Shown here: in pieces, positions 51,649 through 59,279 of the stretch | How the letters are laid out: each line of letters starts with the position of its first letter | Position numbering within the stretch: position 1 is the stretch's first letter | Assembly (NCBI RefSeq): GCF_044466355.1 | Contig: NZ_JBITMQ010000020.1 | Coordinates: 68,841 to 132,840, forward strand | Direction of reading: 5' to 3' | From: Actinophytocola sp044466355 | GTDB lineage: Bacteria > Actinomycetota > Actinomycetes > Mycobacteriales > Pseudonocardiaceae | Length of the DNA stretch: 64,000 nt | Notes under the pieces: generated by a model | Database searches by the model: none | The model's input: only the letters and a program-made list of their open reading frames with translations | What the model was told of the DNA's origin: nothing | Translations under genes and position numbers: made by a program

Positions 51649-51847
51649 CACCGAGGCCCTGTTCGTCTCACCAACGATGCACGATCGAGTGAACTTTCCG
51701 TTCCCCCATCCGCGTCACGCGGGATGCCGCCGCCGAACAACGCAGAGGTCCGGAGAACACTCTCCGTCGATCGACGACATCTATCGGCTCAGAGTTACTG
51801 ATCACTGACTGTGAACGCGCTCACGAGTGCCGTAAACGGACAACGCC

Positions 51848-51863
51848 GGACTGTATGCTGTAG
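51848..51863. promoter_or_regulatory. GntR-regulon palindrome, site B (autoregulatory)
   Basis: GGACTGTATGCTGTAG matches the consensus ATACTGYATRCAGTAT at 12 of 16 positions; GACTG and CAGTC flanks (51849-51869) form a wider imperfect repeat. It lies about 65 bases upstream of the gntR start. Confidence 0.6.
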
Positions 51864-51927
51864 GCAGTCGACGAGATCCATCTTATCGGCTACCTGCTGA
51901 ACATACTCACTCCCGATGGAGACCACC

Positions 51928-52677
51928 ATGCAGCCGACCGAGTTGCCAAAGGAACTGGCGGCTCGCCGGATCGATCGGCCAGTGCCCCTGCGTGAGCACG
52001 TCTACCAGGCGATGCAGGAGCTGATCATCTCCCGGCGACTGGCCCCCGGCCAGCACCTCGTGGAGAGCGAACTGGCGCAGATGCTGGGTGTCTCCCGTCA
52101 GCCCGTGCGTGAGGCACTGCAGTGGCTGAACAACGAGGGATGGGTGGACCTGCGGCCCGGCTACGGCGCGTTCGTGCACCAGCCGACCCCCGACGAGGCG
52201 GACCAGTTGCTCGCCGTTCGAACGCTGCTCGAGAGCGAGTCGGCACGCTTGGCGGCGACGAACGCCGACGAGGAGGGCATCGCACGCCTCCGCGACCTGA
52301 ACAAGCAGGGCCTGGAGGCGCTGGCCGCGGACGACGTGGACACCGCCGTGGCCATGAACGCCGCGGTACACCGCTGCGTGACGGAGCTGTCGGGCAACAA
52401 GGTGCTGCTGGACTTCGCGACCCAGGTCGACCGCCGGGTGCGCTGGTACTACACGCCGATCGCCCGCCAGCGCGGCAAGCAGTCGTGGCAGGAGCACGCG
52501 AAACTCATCGACGCGATCGAGAACAGGGACGCCGACGCCGCCGCCCGGATCATGGCCGAACACACCGAGCGGACGAGGAAGTCCTACCTCGAACAGCGCG
52601 ACGCGGACGGTGAGCAGGAGCAGGAGCTGCTCGAGCTGCCGACCCGCCGTCGTCGCCGGTCGCCCGCCAAGGGCTGA
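51928..52677 (+). CDS. FadR-type GntR regulator (FCD domain), predicted regulator of oxalate/glyoxylate genes
   Basis: The 249-residue regulator has the GntR winged helix (PLREHVYQAMQELIISRRLAPGQHLVESELAQMLGVSRQPVREALQWLNNEGWVDLRPGYGAFVHQP) and an all-helical FCD effector domain (DQLLAVRTLLESESARLAA..., NAAVHRCVTELSGNKVL, QSWQEHAKLIDAIENRDADAAARIMAEHTERTRKSYL) with Asp/His metal-site residues. GGAG before ATG 51928 favours it over ATG 51916. Palindromes of one type occur before its own gene and before the transporter, gcl operon, oxc operon and panE-like gene. The likely effector is a C2 acid or its CoA ester. Confidence 0.9.
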   Translation: MQPTELPKELAARRIDRPVPLREHVYQAMQELIISRRLAPGQHLVESELAQMLGVSRQPVREALQWLNNEGWVDLRPGYGAFVHQPTPDEADQLLAVRTLLESESARLAATNADEEGIARLRDLNKQGLEALAADDVDTAVAMNAAVHRCVTELSGNKVLLDFATQVDRRVRWYYTPIARQRGKQSWQEHAKLIDAIENRDADAAARIMAEHTERTRKSYLEQRDADGEQEQELLELPTRRRRRSPAKG

Positions 52678-52691
52678 CCACCCCCGATTCC

Positions 52692-52715
52692 CGGGCACCC
52701 GTGACCGGGTGCCCG
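52692..52715. terminator. Terminator after the GntR gene
   Basis: CGGGCACCCG (52692-52701) pairs with CGGGTGCCCG (52706-52715) over a four-base loop, 15 bases past the stop. Confidence 0.8.
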
Positions 52716-52780
52716 CCCGACCCTGGCCGCGACGCCGCGACCGTGGGTTTACCAGTGCTGCCCGCAAGGAGGTGAAGTAG

Positions 52781-52942
52781 ATGCGTAACTGGCTGCAGAC
52801 GCTGCGTGGCTTCAACGCCGACGGCCGTGCCCTCGGCCTCGGCCTCGCCGCCGCCATGGAGAAGCAGCGCCAGGAGGCCGCCCGTGAGGTGGAGGACTTC
52901 CTGCGCGACCAGCCCGTTTCCGAGCGCCCGGCACGGGTGTGA
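52781..52942 (+). CDS. Small protein A of a tandem pair (53 aa)
   Basis: The gene lies behind a near-perfect ribosome site (AAGGAGGTGA) at ATG 52781. The protein reads MRNWLQTLRGFNADGRALGLGLAAAMEKQRQEAAREVEDFLRDQPVSERPARV. It is an amphipathic, helix-prone chain: a basic, Trp-containing N-terminus, a Gly/Ala-rich centre, a coiled-coil-like charged stretch (EKQRQEAAREVEDFLRDQ). It shares MR.WL, FNADGR/WSADGR, LGLxLxxAMEKQRQ and EExLREQ-like blocks with the gene at 53057. No known family. Confidence 0.75.
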   Translation: MRNWLQTLRGFNADGRALGLGLAAAMEKQRQEAAREVEDFLRDQPVSERPARV

Positions 52943-53056
52943 CGACCACCTCGGTGTGCTCACCGGTGGTATGGGGAAACCCCTGAGCGTGGTTGAGAGA
53001 AGTGGGATCGAGACGTGGTCCGTACGCCTCGGTGCCGCACCAGGAGGTGAGAAAAG

Positions 53057-53221
53057 ATGCGTAAGTGGCTGACGTCGCTCACGAAGTCTCCTCGGGGTTG
53101 GTCGGCCGATGGCCGTCGCCTCGGCCTGGCCCTCGACACCGCGATGGAGAAGCAGCGCCAGGACACCGCCCGCAAGGCGGAGGAGTACCTGCGTGAACAG
53201 CCGGTCCGCGAGACCGTCTGA
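53057..53221 (+). CDS. Small protein B of a tandem pair (54 aa)
   Basis: A second strong ribosome site (AGGAGGTGA) precedes ATG 53057. The protein reads MRKWLTSLTKSPRGWSADGRRLGLALDTAMEKQRQDTARKAEEYLREQPVRETV. It is a paralogue of the 53-residue protein encoded 114 bases upstream: same ends, same ADGRxLGLxL and AMEKQRQ core and same charged C-terminal helix. Both upstream leaders also look alike (GAGGTGA plus A-rich spacer). The function is unknown; the preserved reading frames in two diverged copies argue that they are translated. Confidence 0.75.
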   Translation: MRKWLTSLTKSPRGWSADGRRLGLALDTAMEKQRQDTARKAEEYLREQPVRETV

Positions 53222-53230
53222 CGTGTGACC

Positions 53231-53263
53231 GGGACTGGGCCGCGGTCCGTGCGGCCCAGTCCC
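53231..53263 (+). terminator. Terminator-like hairpin after small protein B
   Basis: GGGACTGGGCCGC (53231-53243) pairs perfectly with GCGGCCCAGTCCC (53251-53263), nine bases past the stop. It is the second member of the GGTCCGT-loop series. Confidence 0.7.
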
Positions 53264-53268
53264 ACTCG

Positions 53269-53305
53269 AAGCTCGGGTCGTGGTCCGTACGGCCCGAGCT
53301 TTTTG
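53269..53305 (+). terminator. Intrinsic terminator with T-run
   Basis: AAGCTCGGG (53269-53277) pairs with CCCGAGCTT (53293-53301), extended inward by CG/CG, and is followed by TTT, giving a TTTTT run from 53300. It is the only hairpin in the series with a proper T-run. Confidence 0.75.
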
Positions 53306-53657
53306 TCGCGTGTGTGGAAACTTACCCACATCCGCCCGCCGGCGCATCCCATCACGCGAGACGGATACGAGTGTCGCCACAGAATGCGGTGGCATGCTTG
53401 TGATGGGTGAGACCCTGTTTTCGCGGGCCCTGTCCGGGCCCTGCGACGGCGGGCTGGGCCGCGGTCCGTGCAGCCCAGCCCGCCACTTCAGGCCCGCGTG
53501 CCGAAGGACCCCGTCAGGCGCACCCAACGCACCGAAGGGGTCCTTCAGTGCGTTCACCGACGGGTACGAAAGCGAACGGGCTGGGCCGCGGTCCGTGCGG
53601 CTCAGCCCGTTCGGCGTGGTGGACCGGGCCCCGGTCCGTGGGGCCCGGTCCACCGGG

Positions 53658-54659
53658 TCAGGCGGGATCCGGGTCGCTCACCTGTGACTCGTCCGTCAGC
53701 GAGTCCAGTTCCTTGTCACGGTCGCGCCGCACCTTCCACAGGCTGGCGACCGTGGTGATGGCAAGCGTGCCCACGATGATCCCCAGCGACACGAGGATCG
53801 GCACCTCGGGCGCCCACGACACGCCGTCGTGGTGGAGTGCCTCCGCGATCAGCTTCAGGCCGATGAACCCGAGCACGACGGAGAGCCCGACGGACAGGTA
53901 CACGAGCTTGTCCAGCAGCCCGCCGATGAGGAAGAACAGTTGCCGCAACCCCATCAGCGCGAACGCGTTGGCCGTGAAGACCAGGTACGGCTCCTTCGTC
54001 AGCCCGAAGATCGCCGGGATGGAGTCGAGGGCGAACAGCAGGTCCGTGGTGCCGATGGCGACCATCACGATGAGCATCGGCGTCACCATGCGGCGGCCGG
54101 CCACCTTCGTCGTCATCCGGGCGCCCTCGTACTTGTCGGTCGCCGGGACGATCTTCTTGACGAAGCGGAGCATCGCGTTCTCTTTGAACTCGTCCTCCTC
54201 CTCGTCCTTGTGCGCCATCAGCTTGTACGCCGTGTAGACGAGGAACGCGCCGAAGACGTAGAAGAGCCAGTCGAAGCGGGTGATCGCCTCGTAGCCGACC
54301 ATGATGAACACGCCACGCATGACCAGCGCGATCACGATGCCGATCGACAGGACCTTCTGGCGGTACTCCCTGGGCACCGCGAAGGACGACATGATGATCA
54401 CGAAGACGAAGAGGTTGTCCACCGAGAGTGAGTACTCGGTGATCCAGCCCGCGAAGAACTCGCCGCCGTACTGCGGGCCCTCGAACACCAGCACGCCGAG
54501 TCCGAAGAGGACCGCGAGGCCGACATAGACCCCGATCCACGCCGTGCACTCGCGCATCGACGGGTCGCGGGGGTTGCGTGAGATCAGGTAGAAGTCGAAG
54601 ACGATGACGGCGATGAGACCGATGCCGGTCACCACCCACAACCATGCCGGGACGTTCAT
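53658..54659 (-). CDS. TerC-family integral membrane protein
   Basis: The 333-residue protein has about nine membrane helices. The two TerC motifs are present: FAGWITEYSLSVDNLFVFVIIMSSF and IGTTDLLFALDSIPAIFGLT, each with conserved acidic/Asn residues lining the transport path. A long charged cytoplasmic loop (HKDEEEDEFKENAMLRFVKKI) follows helix five. Relatives export Mn2+ or take part in metallation of exported proteins. The acidic tail ends DESQVSDPDPA. The last hairpin of the GGTCCGT series overlaps the region immediately past its stop. Confidence 0.92.
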   Translation of the reverse strand: MNVPAWLWVVTGIGLIAVIVFDFYLISRNPRDPSMRECTAWIGVYVGLAVLFGLGVLVFEGPQYGGEFFAGWITEYSLSVDNLFVFVIIMSSFAVPREYRQKVLSIGIVIALVMRGVFIMVGYEAITRFDWLFYVFGAFLVYTAYKLMAHKDEEEDEFKENAMLRFVKKIVPATDKYEGARMTTKVAGRRMVTPMLIVMVAIGTTDLLFALDSIPAIFGLTKEPYLVFTANAFALMGLRQLFFLIGGLLDKLVYLSVGLSVVLGFIGLKLIAEALHHDGVSWAPEVPILVSLGIIVGTLAITTVASLWKVRRDRDKELDSLTDESQVSDPDPA

Positions 54660-54724
54660 CTAGCAACCTTTCGGCGCGCAGGAAGAACCCACCGGTGCAC
54701 CTGGCTGGTGCATCGGCAGGCATC

Positions 54725-54745
54725 CTGAAGTTACCGGTACTTCAG
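54725..54745. promoter_or_regulatory. Inverted repeat between TerC gene and the upstream membrane-protein gene
   Basis: CTGAAGT (54725-54731) and ACTTCAG (54739-54745) are perfect arms around TACCGGT. The repeat spans the stop codon of the 54742 gene and lies 66 bases upstream of the terC start, so it could be a terminator for the former or an operator for the latter. Confidence 0.45.
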
Positions 54746-55281
54746 CGCACCGTGGTGCGCGGCCTGCCGCGGGCGGCCTTGCGCCGCTGGCTCGCCTCGA
54801 ACAGCGCACGCGCGTGCTCGGCGTACCGCATGTACACGTCACGCGCGTCCGCGTCGTACGCGGCCAGCTTCTGCCAGTACTTCGGCGCGACCCGCTCGTG
54901 CAGCCACAGGAACCCGATCGCGAACCCGGCGCTCACGATCCCCTGGTAGGCCAGGAAACCGAGCGGGTCCTCCGGTAACCCCGGCTGCCCGGTGAGGATG
55001 AACCGGGTGAGGATCTCGTGCAGCATCCGCGCGAGCGGGAAACCGATCAGCCAGTACACCGCGGCGGGCGCGAACCCGCCGAGCCGCACCTTGCCGTTGA
55101 TCAACAGCAGCGTGTACCCCGCGCCGAGGAGTCCGAGCGGGACGCCCAGGGTCAGCGCGGAGACCAGCGCCCACCCGGCGGGCTGGCCGACGAACGCGGC
55201 CAGCCCGCCGGCGAGCACGCCGGCGATGAACCCCACTGCGAGCCCGGGCAGTGTCAACCGGGCCAGACGAAACAGGTGCAT
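54742..55281 (-). CDS. Hypothetical membrane protein beside the Nramp-like gene
   Basis: The 179-residue protein has four to five hydrophobic segments (LTLPGLAVGFIAGVLAGGLAAFVG, WALVSALTLGVPLGLLGAGYTLLLING, APAAVYWLIGFPLARMLHEIL, LAYQGIVSAGFAIGFLWLHE) and a basic cytoplasmic C-terminus (ALFEASQRRKAARGRPRTTVR). It starts 12 bases after the Nramp-like stop, so it is probably a co-transcribed accessory subunit or part of the same transport function. No family recognised. Confidence 0.7.
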   Translation of the reverse strand: MHLFRLARLTLPGLAVGFIAGVLAGGLAAFVGQPAGWALVSALTLGVPLGLLGAGYTLLLINGKVRLGGFAPAAVYWLIGFPLARMLHEILTRFILTGQPGLPEDPLGFLAYQGIVSAGFAIGFLWLHERVAPKYWQKLAAYDADARDVYMRYAEHARALFEASQRRKAARGRPRTTVR

Positions 55282-55293
55282 CGCACTCAGTCC

Positions 55294-56817
55294 TTAATCC
55301 AGTACCACACCGTAGGCGAAGAGGCAGTAGAACAGCATGCCCAGGTAGAACACGGCACCGAAGCCGATGATCGCGTTCGACCACCACCTCGGGCGGATCG
55401 GTTTCGGCAACATCCTGTTGTTCACCAGCAACAACGTCACACAGTAGGCACCCATGGCGAACGAGGACAAGAACGCCAGGATGTCGAGGATCCCGCTGGG
55501 TCCGTCAGCGGGTCCGAACAACAGGATGAGGATGCCGAAGGTGATGACGCCCCACAGGAACCCGGCGTAGAGATGCGACATGCGGAATCGCCGCGCGCCG
55601 GGAATGTTGAAGTAGGTCATGTCCGCCTGTCCTCGCGAGAACGAGTCGAACAGACCGAGTGTGGCGTTCAACCCGATCAGTGCGATGAACCCGAAGAACA
55701 CCCCGCCGAGGAGCGACCCGCCCGCCGACGCGAACGCATCCGACATGGCGCGTAGCGCCGCGTCGCGGTCACCGCCCTCGATGAGGGTCTTGACGTTCGG
55801 GTTCTCCCGCGACGCCGACTGGGCGAGCACCGTGAACGACACCGTCACCAGCATCGTGATGCCCCAGAACAACAGGAACGCGTCGAACGTCACCCACTTG
55901 CGCCAACCCCGCCACTTCTCCATCTCCTTGGGGTCGGACGTGTCGAACATGAACCCGCGCGCGGGTACCTGTTCCTCGTCCTTCGCGCTGCGCAGACCCC
56001 GGACCTTGGGCACGTGCGCACCCATGCCGGCGCCACTTTCCCGCAGGTGCAGCGTGTACCACATCTGCTGCATGCCCGACGGGCCCGCGAAGGCGATCGA
56101 CCCGACCACGATCGGGAACCACGTCTCGTTCAGCATGCCGTCCGGGACGTACCCGAAGGCGAACATGCCGCCGAGCGTGCTGCCCAGGTCGCCCCAGCTG
56201 CCCACGATGGACGCGATGATCGCGGTACCCACCACGAGCAGCCCGATGAGCAGGCCCAGCACCTTCTCGAGCAGGTCGTAGATGACACTGGCCAGGCTGA
56301 AGATGATCCCGACCAGGATCAGGGCAACGCAGGCGGTCACGACCCACGGAATGCCCGTTATCTCCTCGAACGCCGAGGCGCCCGCGGAGAGGTGTCCCGG
56401 CCAGATGTAGACCAGGATCGCCGTCACGAAGAAGAACCACATCAACGGTTTGAACACACGTGCCGCACCGGTGAAGATGCTCTCCCCTGTGGCCATCGCA
56501 TAGCGTGCCATCTCGAGCATCACCACCGCCTGGATGGTGACACCGATCAGGAACAGCCACCTGATCTCCGGTCCGAACACCAGGACCAGACGGGGCCACA
56601 TGTACGACTCGCCCATACCGACGCCGAGCGCGACCAGGAAGACGGTCGGCCCGAGGAGGTGGATGGACGGTGGCGCCTCGGGAAGCGGACGGATGGGCAT
56701 CGGCTCGAGCCCCCCGGCTCGCCAGACGCGTTCTTCACCCGCCCCCGCGACGGTCGCCTCGGCCGCGCCGCTGCCCGAGGACAGCCCCGCGCCCGGGGGG
56801 TTGTGAGAATCCACCAT
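55294..56817 (-). CDS. Nramp-related transporter lacking the metal-binding motifs
   Basis: The 507-residue protein has about eleven helices in the Nramp/LeuT arrangement. TM1 reads GPTVFLVALGVGMGESYMWPRLV: where true Nramp proteins have DPGN, this has GMGE. The TM6 equivalent reads VGSIAFAGPSGMQQMWYTLHLRE, with GPSG in place of the MPH metal ligands. A long hydrophilic insert (about RGLRSAKDEEQVPARGFMFDTSDPKEMEKWRGWRK) follows TM6. The ligands for Mn/Fe are therefore absent, and another substrate is likely. GGAGG five bases before ATG 56817 sets the start. It stands between the acyl-CoA synthetase and the accessory membrane gene in the oxalate region. Confidence 0.82.
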   Translation of the reverse strand: MVDSHNPPGAGLSSGSGAAEATVAGAGEERVWRAGGLEPMPIRPLPEAPPSIHLLGPTVFLVALGVGMGESYMWPRLVLVFGPEIRWLFLIGVTIQAVVMLEMARYAMATGESIFTGAARVFKPLMWFFFVTAILVYIWPGHLSAGASAFEEITGIPWVVTACVALILVGIIFSLASVIYDLLEKVLGLLIGLLVVGTAIIASIVGSWGDLGSTLGGMFAFGYVPDGMLNETWFPIVVGSIAFAGPSGMQQMWYTLHLRESGAGMGAHVPKVRGLRSAKDEEQVPARGFMFDTSDPKEMEKWRGWRKWVTFDAFLLFWGITMLVTVSFTVLAQSASRENPNVKTLIEGGDRDAALRAMSDAFASAGGSLLGGVFFGFIALIGLNATLGLFDSFSRGQADMTYFNIPGARRFRMSHLYAGFLWGVITFGILILLFGPADGPSGILDILAFLSSFAMGAYCVTLLLVNNRMLPKPIRPRWWSNAIIGFGAVFYLGMLFYCLFAYGVVLD

Positions 56818-56840
56818 TGGACCTCCAGAAATCACTTCGT

Positions 56841-56893
56841 GAAGCGGGTTTCCGCGGCCGCCACACCCTCACGTCCGCGGAAGGACCCGCTTC
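56841..56893 (-). other. Long hairpin in the leader of the Nramp-like gene
   Basis: GAAGCGGGT...CCGCGG (56841-56857) pairs with CCGCGG...ACCCGCTTC (56875-56893), leaving a 17-base loop and a small internal mismatch. It lies 24 bases upstream of the ATG in the 178-base gap after the synthetase gene. It may act as a terminator/attenuator or as an mRNA-processing or stabilising element. Confidence 0.5.
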
Positions 56894-56995
56894 CTGCCGC
56901 CTGCCTGTTGACCCCTGCTCGATCACCCATCTTGCGGGTCGGTCAGCCTCGGCCGGCCCCATTGACCGCCGTTCCCTCCGCGGTCAAGCTCGTAA

Positions 56996-59164
56996 TCAAC
57001 TGCCGATGAGGCCCGCGGCCCGCGCCCACCGGTACTTCGCGCCCAGCACGGCCACGGGACGTTCCGTGGTGTACGGGTACGCGACGACCCGGTGGTCGAA
57101 GAGGTAGTCGCACGCCTGCTCGACCTCGGTGTCACCGGCGAGCGACGCCACCACGGGCTTGTCGATGCCCTTGGCTCGGTACTCCTCCACCACCTTCGCG
57201 GTCAGCTCGGCGAAGACCATAGGCGGCGTGACGATCGTGTGCCAGTAGCCCAGGATGAGCGCGTGGATGCGGTCGTCCTCCAGGCCGAGGCGGATCGTGG
57301 CCTCGTAGGTCGACGGCGGCTCGCCACCGGTGATGTCGATCGGGTTGCCCGCGGCCCCGAACGGGGGAATGAACTTGCGGAAACCCTCGTCGAGGTCCGG
57401 CGGGATGTCCATCAGCGACAGTCCCTCCGCGACACACGCGTCGGACAGCAGCACACCAGAACCACCCGCACCGGTGATGATGACGACGTTCTCGCCCTTC
57501 GGCGTGGGCAGCAGCGGAAGACCGCGGGCGTACTCGAGCATCTCGTTGAGGCCCGGGGCACGCACCACCCCCGCCTGCCGGAGGATGTCGTCGTACACCT
57601 TGTCGTCACCGGCGAGCGCGCCCGTGTGGGAGCTGGCCGCGCGGGCGCCCATGTCGGTGCGGCCCGCCTTCAGCACGACGACCGGCTTCTTCTTGGTCAT
57701 CCGCTTGGCGGTCTCGACGAACGCCCTGCCGTCCTTGAGGTCCTCGAGGTGCATGGCGACACACTGCGTGTTGTCGTCGTTCTCGAAGAACGTCAGCAGG
57801 TCGTCCTCATCCACGTCGGACTTGTTGCCGAGGCCGACGATCGCGGACACGCCCATCTTGGTGGTGCGGGCGAAGCCGAGGATCGCCATGCCGATGCCGC
57901 CGGACTGCGACGTCAGCGCGACGCCGCCCTTCACGTCGTACGGCGTGCAGAACGTCGCGCACAGGTTCTGCGGCGTGTAGTAGTAGCCGTAGATGTTCGG
58001 GCCGAGCATCCGGACCTTGTACCGGTTGGCGATCTCGACGATCTCGTCCTGCAGCTCCTGGTTGCCGGTCTCGGCGAACCCGGACGGGATCATCACGACC
58101 GCGGTGACGCCCTTCTCACCGCACTCGGTCAGCGCGGCGGGCACGAACTTCGCCGGTACCGCGAACACCGCGACGTCCACGTCACCCGGCACGTCGCCCA
58201 CCGACTTGTACGCCTTGCGGCCCATGATCTCGTCGGCCTTGGGGTTGATCGGGAAGATCTCCCCCGCGTAGCCGCCGTTGATCAGGTTCTTCATGACCGA
58301 GTTGCCGATCTTGCCGGCCTGGTCGGACGCGCCGATGACCGCGACGGAACGCGGGTTCATCATCGTGTTCATCGCCCGCAGGATGTCCTCCTGCGAGTGC
58401 TGCACGGGCCTGGCACGCTCCTCGGTCTCCAGGAGGATCCGCACGTCGGCCGCGACCGCGCCGCTCGCCGACGCGAACACGGGGTTGAGGTCGAACTCGC
58501 TGATCTCCGGGAAGTCGTCGACCAGCTGCGACACCTTCGCGATCACGTCGGCGAGCGCGTCGAGGTCGGCGGGCTCGGCGCCGCGGGCACCCTGGAGCAC
58601 CTCGGCGGCCTGGATGCCGGTGACCATCGACCTGGCCTCGGCGTCGTCGACCGGCGCGAGCCGGAACGTGACGTCCTTGAGCACCTCGACGAGCACGCCG
58701 CCGAGGCCGAACGCGACGACCTTGCCGAACGTGCCGTCGGTGGTGGCGCCGACGATGACCTCGGTGCTGCCCGCGCCGCCCACCATCTCCTGGATCTGCA
58801 CCCCGGTGACGTCCGCGTCGGCCTTGTAGGCCTTGGCGTTCGCCAGGATCTTCTCGTACGCGGCGCGTACCGCGTCCGGGCCCTCGACGCCGACGATGAC
58901 GCCGCCCGCCTCGGTCTTGTGCAGGATGTCCGGGGAGACGATCTTCGCCACCACCGGTTTGCCGATCTCCTCGGCGAGCTTCGCTGCCTCGTCCGCGGAC
59001 GTGGCGAGACCCTCACGCGGGGTGGGGATCCCGTACGCGTCGCAGACCCGCTTCCCTTCCGGGGCGGTCAGCGAGTCCCGGCCCGCGGCCTTGACCTCGT
59101 CAAGTACCTCGCGAACCGCCGCCTTGTCCACACCGGACAGTGTGGAACTGGTCGCTACGCTCAT
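56996..59164 (-). CDS. ADP-forming acyl-CoA synthetase (acetate-CoA ligase family)
   Basis: The 722-residue single-chain enzyme has a permuted order: ATP-grasp domain first (about 15-235: PVVAKIVSPDILHKTEAGGVIVGV and GSTEVIVGATTDGTFGKVVAFGLGGVLVEVLKDVTFRLAP), then CoA-binding (265-385: PRSVAVIGASDQAGKIGNSVMKNL) and ligase domains with the phosphohistidine in ASSHTGALAGDD (H513). It forms an acyl-CoA from acid, ATP and CoA. In the oxalate/formyl-CoA context, oxalate, formate or a 2-hydroxy acid are candidate substrates. It is 115 bases downstream of frc on the same strand. Confidence 0.88.
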   Translation of the reverse strand: MSVATSSTLSGVDKAAVREVLDEVKAAGRDSLTAPEGKRVCDAYGIPTPREGLATSADEAAKLAEEIGKPVVAKIVSPDILHKTEAGGVIVGVEGPDAVRAAYEKILANAKAYKADADVTGVQIQEMVGGAGSTEVIVGATTDGTFGKVVAFGLGGVLVEVLKDVTFRLAPVDDAEARSMVTGIQAAEVLQGARGAEPADLDALADVIAKVSQLVDDFPEISEFDLNPVFASASGAVAADVRILLETEERARPVQHSQEDILRAMNTMMNPRSVAVIGASDQAGKIGNSVMKNLINGGYAGEIFPINPKADEIMGRKAYKSVGDVPGDVDVAVFAVPAKFVPAALTECGEKGVTAVVMIPSGFAETGNQELQDEIVEIANRYKVRMLGPNIYGYYYTPQNLCATFCTPYDVKGGVALTSQSGGIGMAILGFARTTKMGVSAIVGLGNKSDVDEDDLLTFFENDDNTQCVAMHLEDLKDGRAFVETAKRMTKKKPVVVLKAGRTDMGARAASSHTGALAGDDKVYDDILRQAGVVRAPGLNEMLEYARGLPLLPTPKGENVVIITGAGGSGVLLSDACVAEGLSLMDIPPDLDEGFRKFIPPFGAAGNPIDITGGEPPSTYEATIRLGLEDDRIHALILGYWHTIVTPPMVFAELTAKVVEEYRAKGIDKPVVASLAGDTEVEQACDYLFDHRVVAYPYTTERPVAVLGAKYRWARAAGLIGS

Positions 59165-59279
59165 GCGCTGAGTCGCCCCCTTCCCTCGTCGCGTGCTCGG
59201 CGCTGACGCGCCTGCGCGCGCTCCTCAGTCCAGGCGGCGACCGCTCCTTCGCGCCGCTCCCGTGTTGCCGTCATGATCC

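Larger units (their letters stand above)
53009..53654 (+). repeat. Series of six hairpins with an identical GGTCCGT loop
   Basis: GGTCCGT forms the apical loop of six stems, all in the same orientation: loops at 53017-53023, 53244-53250, 53282-53288, 53463-53469, 53590-53596 and 53633-53639. Stem lengths are about 8 (one mismatch), 13 (perfect), 13 (one mismatch), 15 (one mismatch), 17 (one G-T) and 15 bp (perfect). Stem sequences differ but compensate, so pairing is conserved while the sequence drifts. No gene is apparent from 53264 to 53657 apart from these and a GAAGGACCCC/GGGGTCCTTC repeat (53503-53512 and 53537-53546). Confidence 0.8.

Noticed and set aside
53009..53654. CRISPR-like periodicity of the hairpin series
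   Set aside because: Only a 7-base loop is constant, spacing is irregular and stems differ, so these are not direct repeats with spacers.
53305..53657. Possible third small gene in the hairpin region (ATG near 53380)
   Set aside because: No AGGAGGTGA-type ribosome site and no similarity to the two small proteins.
57092..59206. Plus-strand open frame of 704 codons
   Set aside because: Antisense to the ADP-forming acyl-CoA synthetase, whose motifs are unambiguous.
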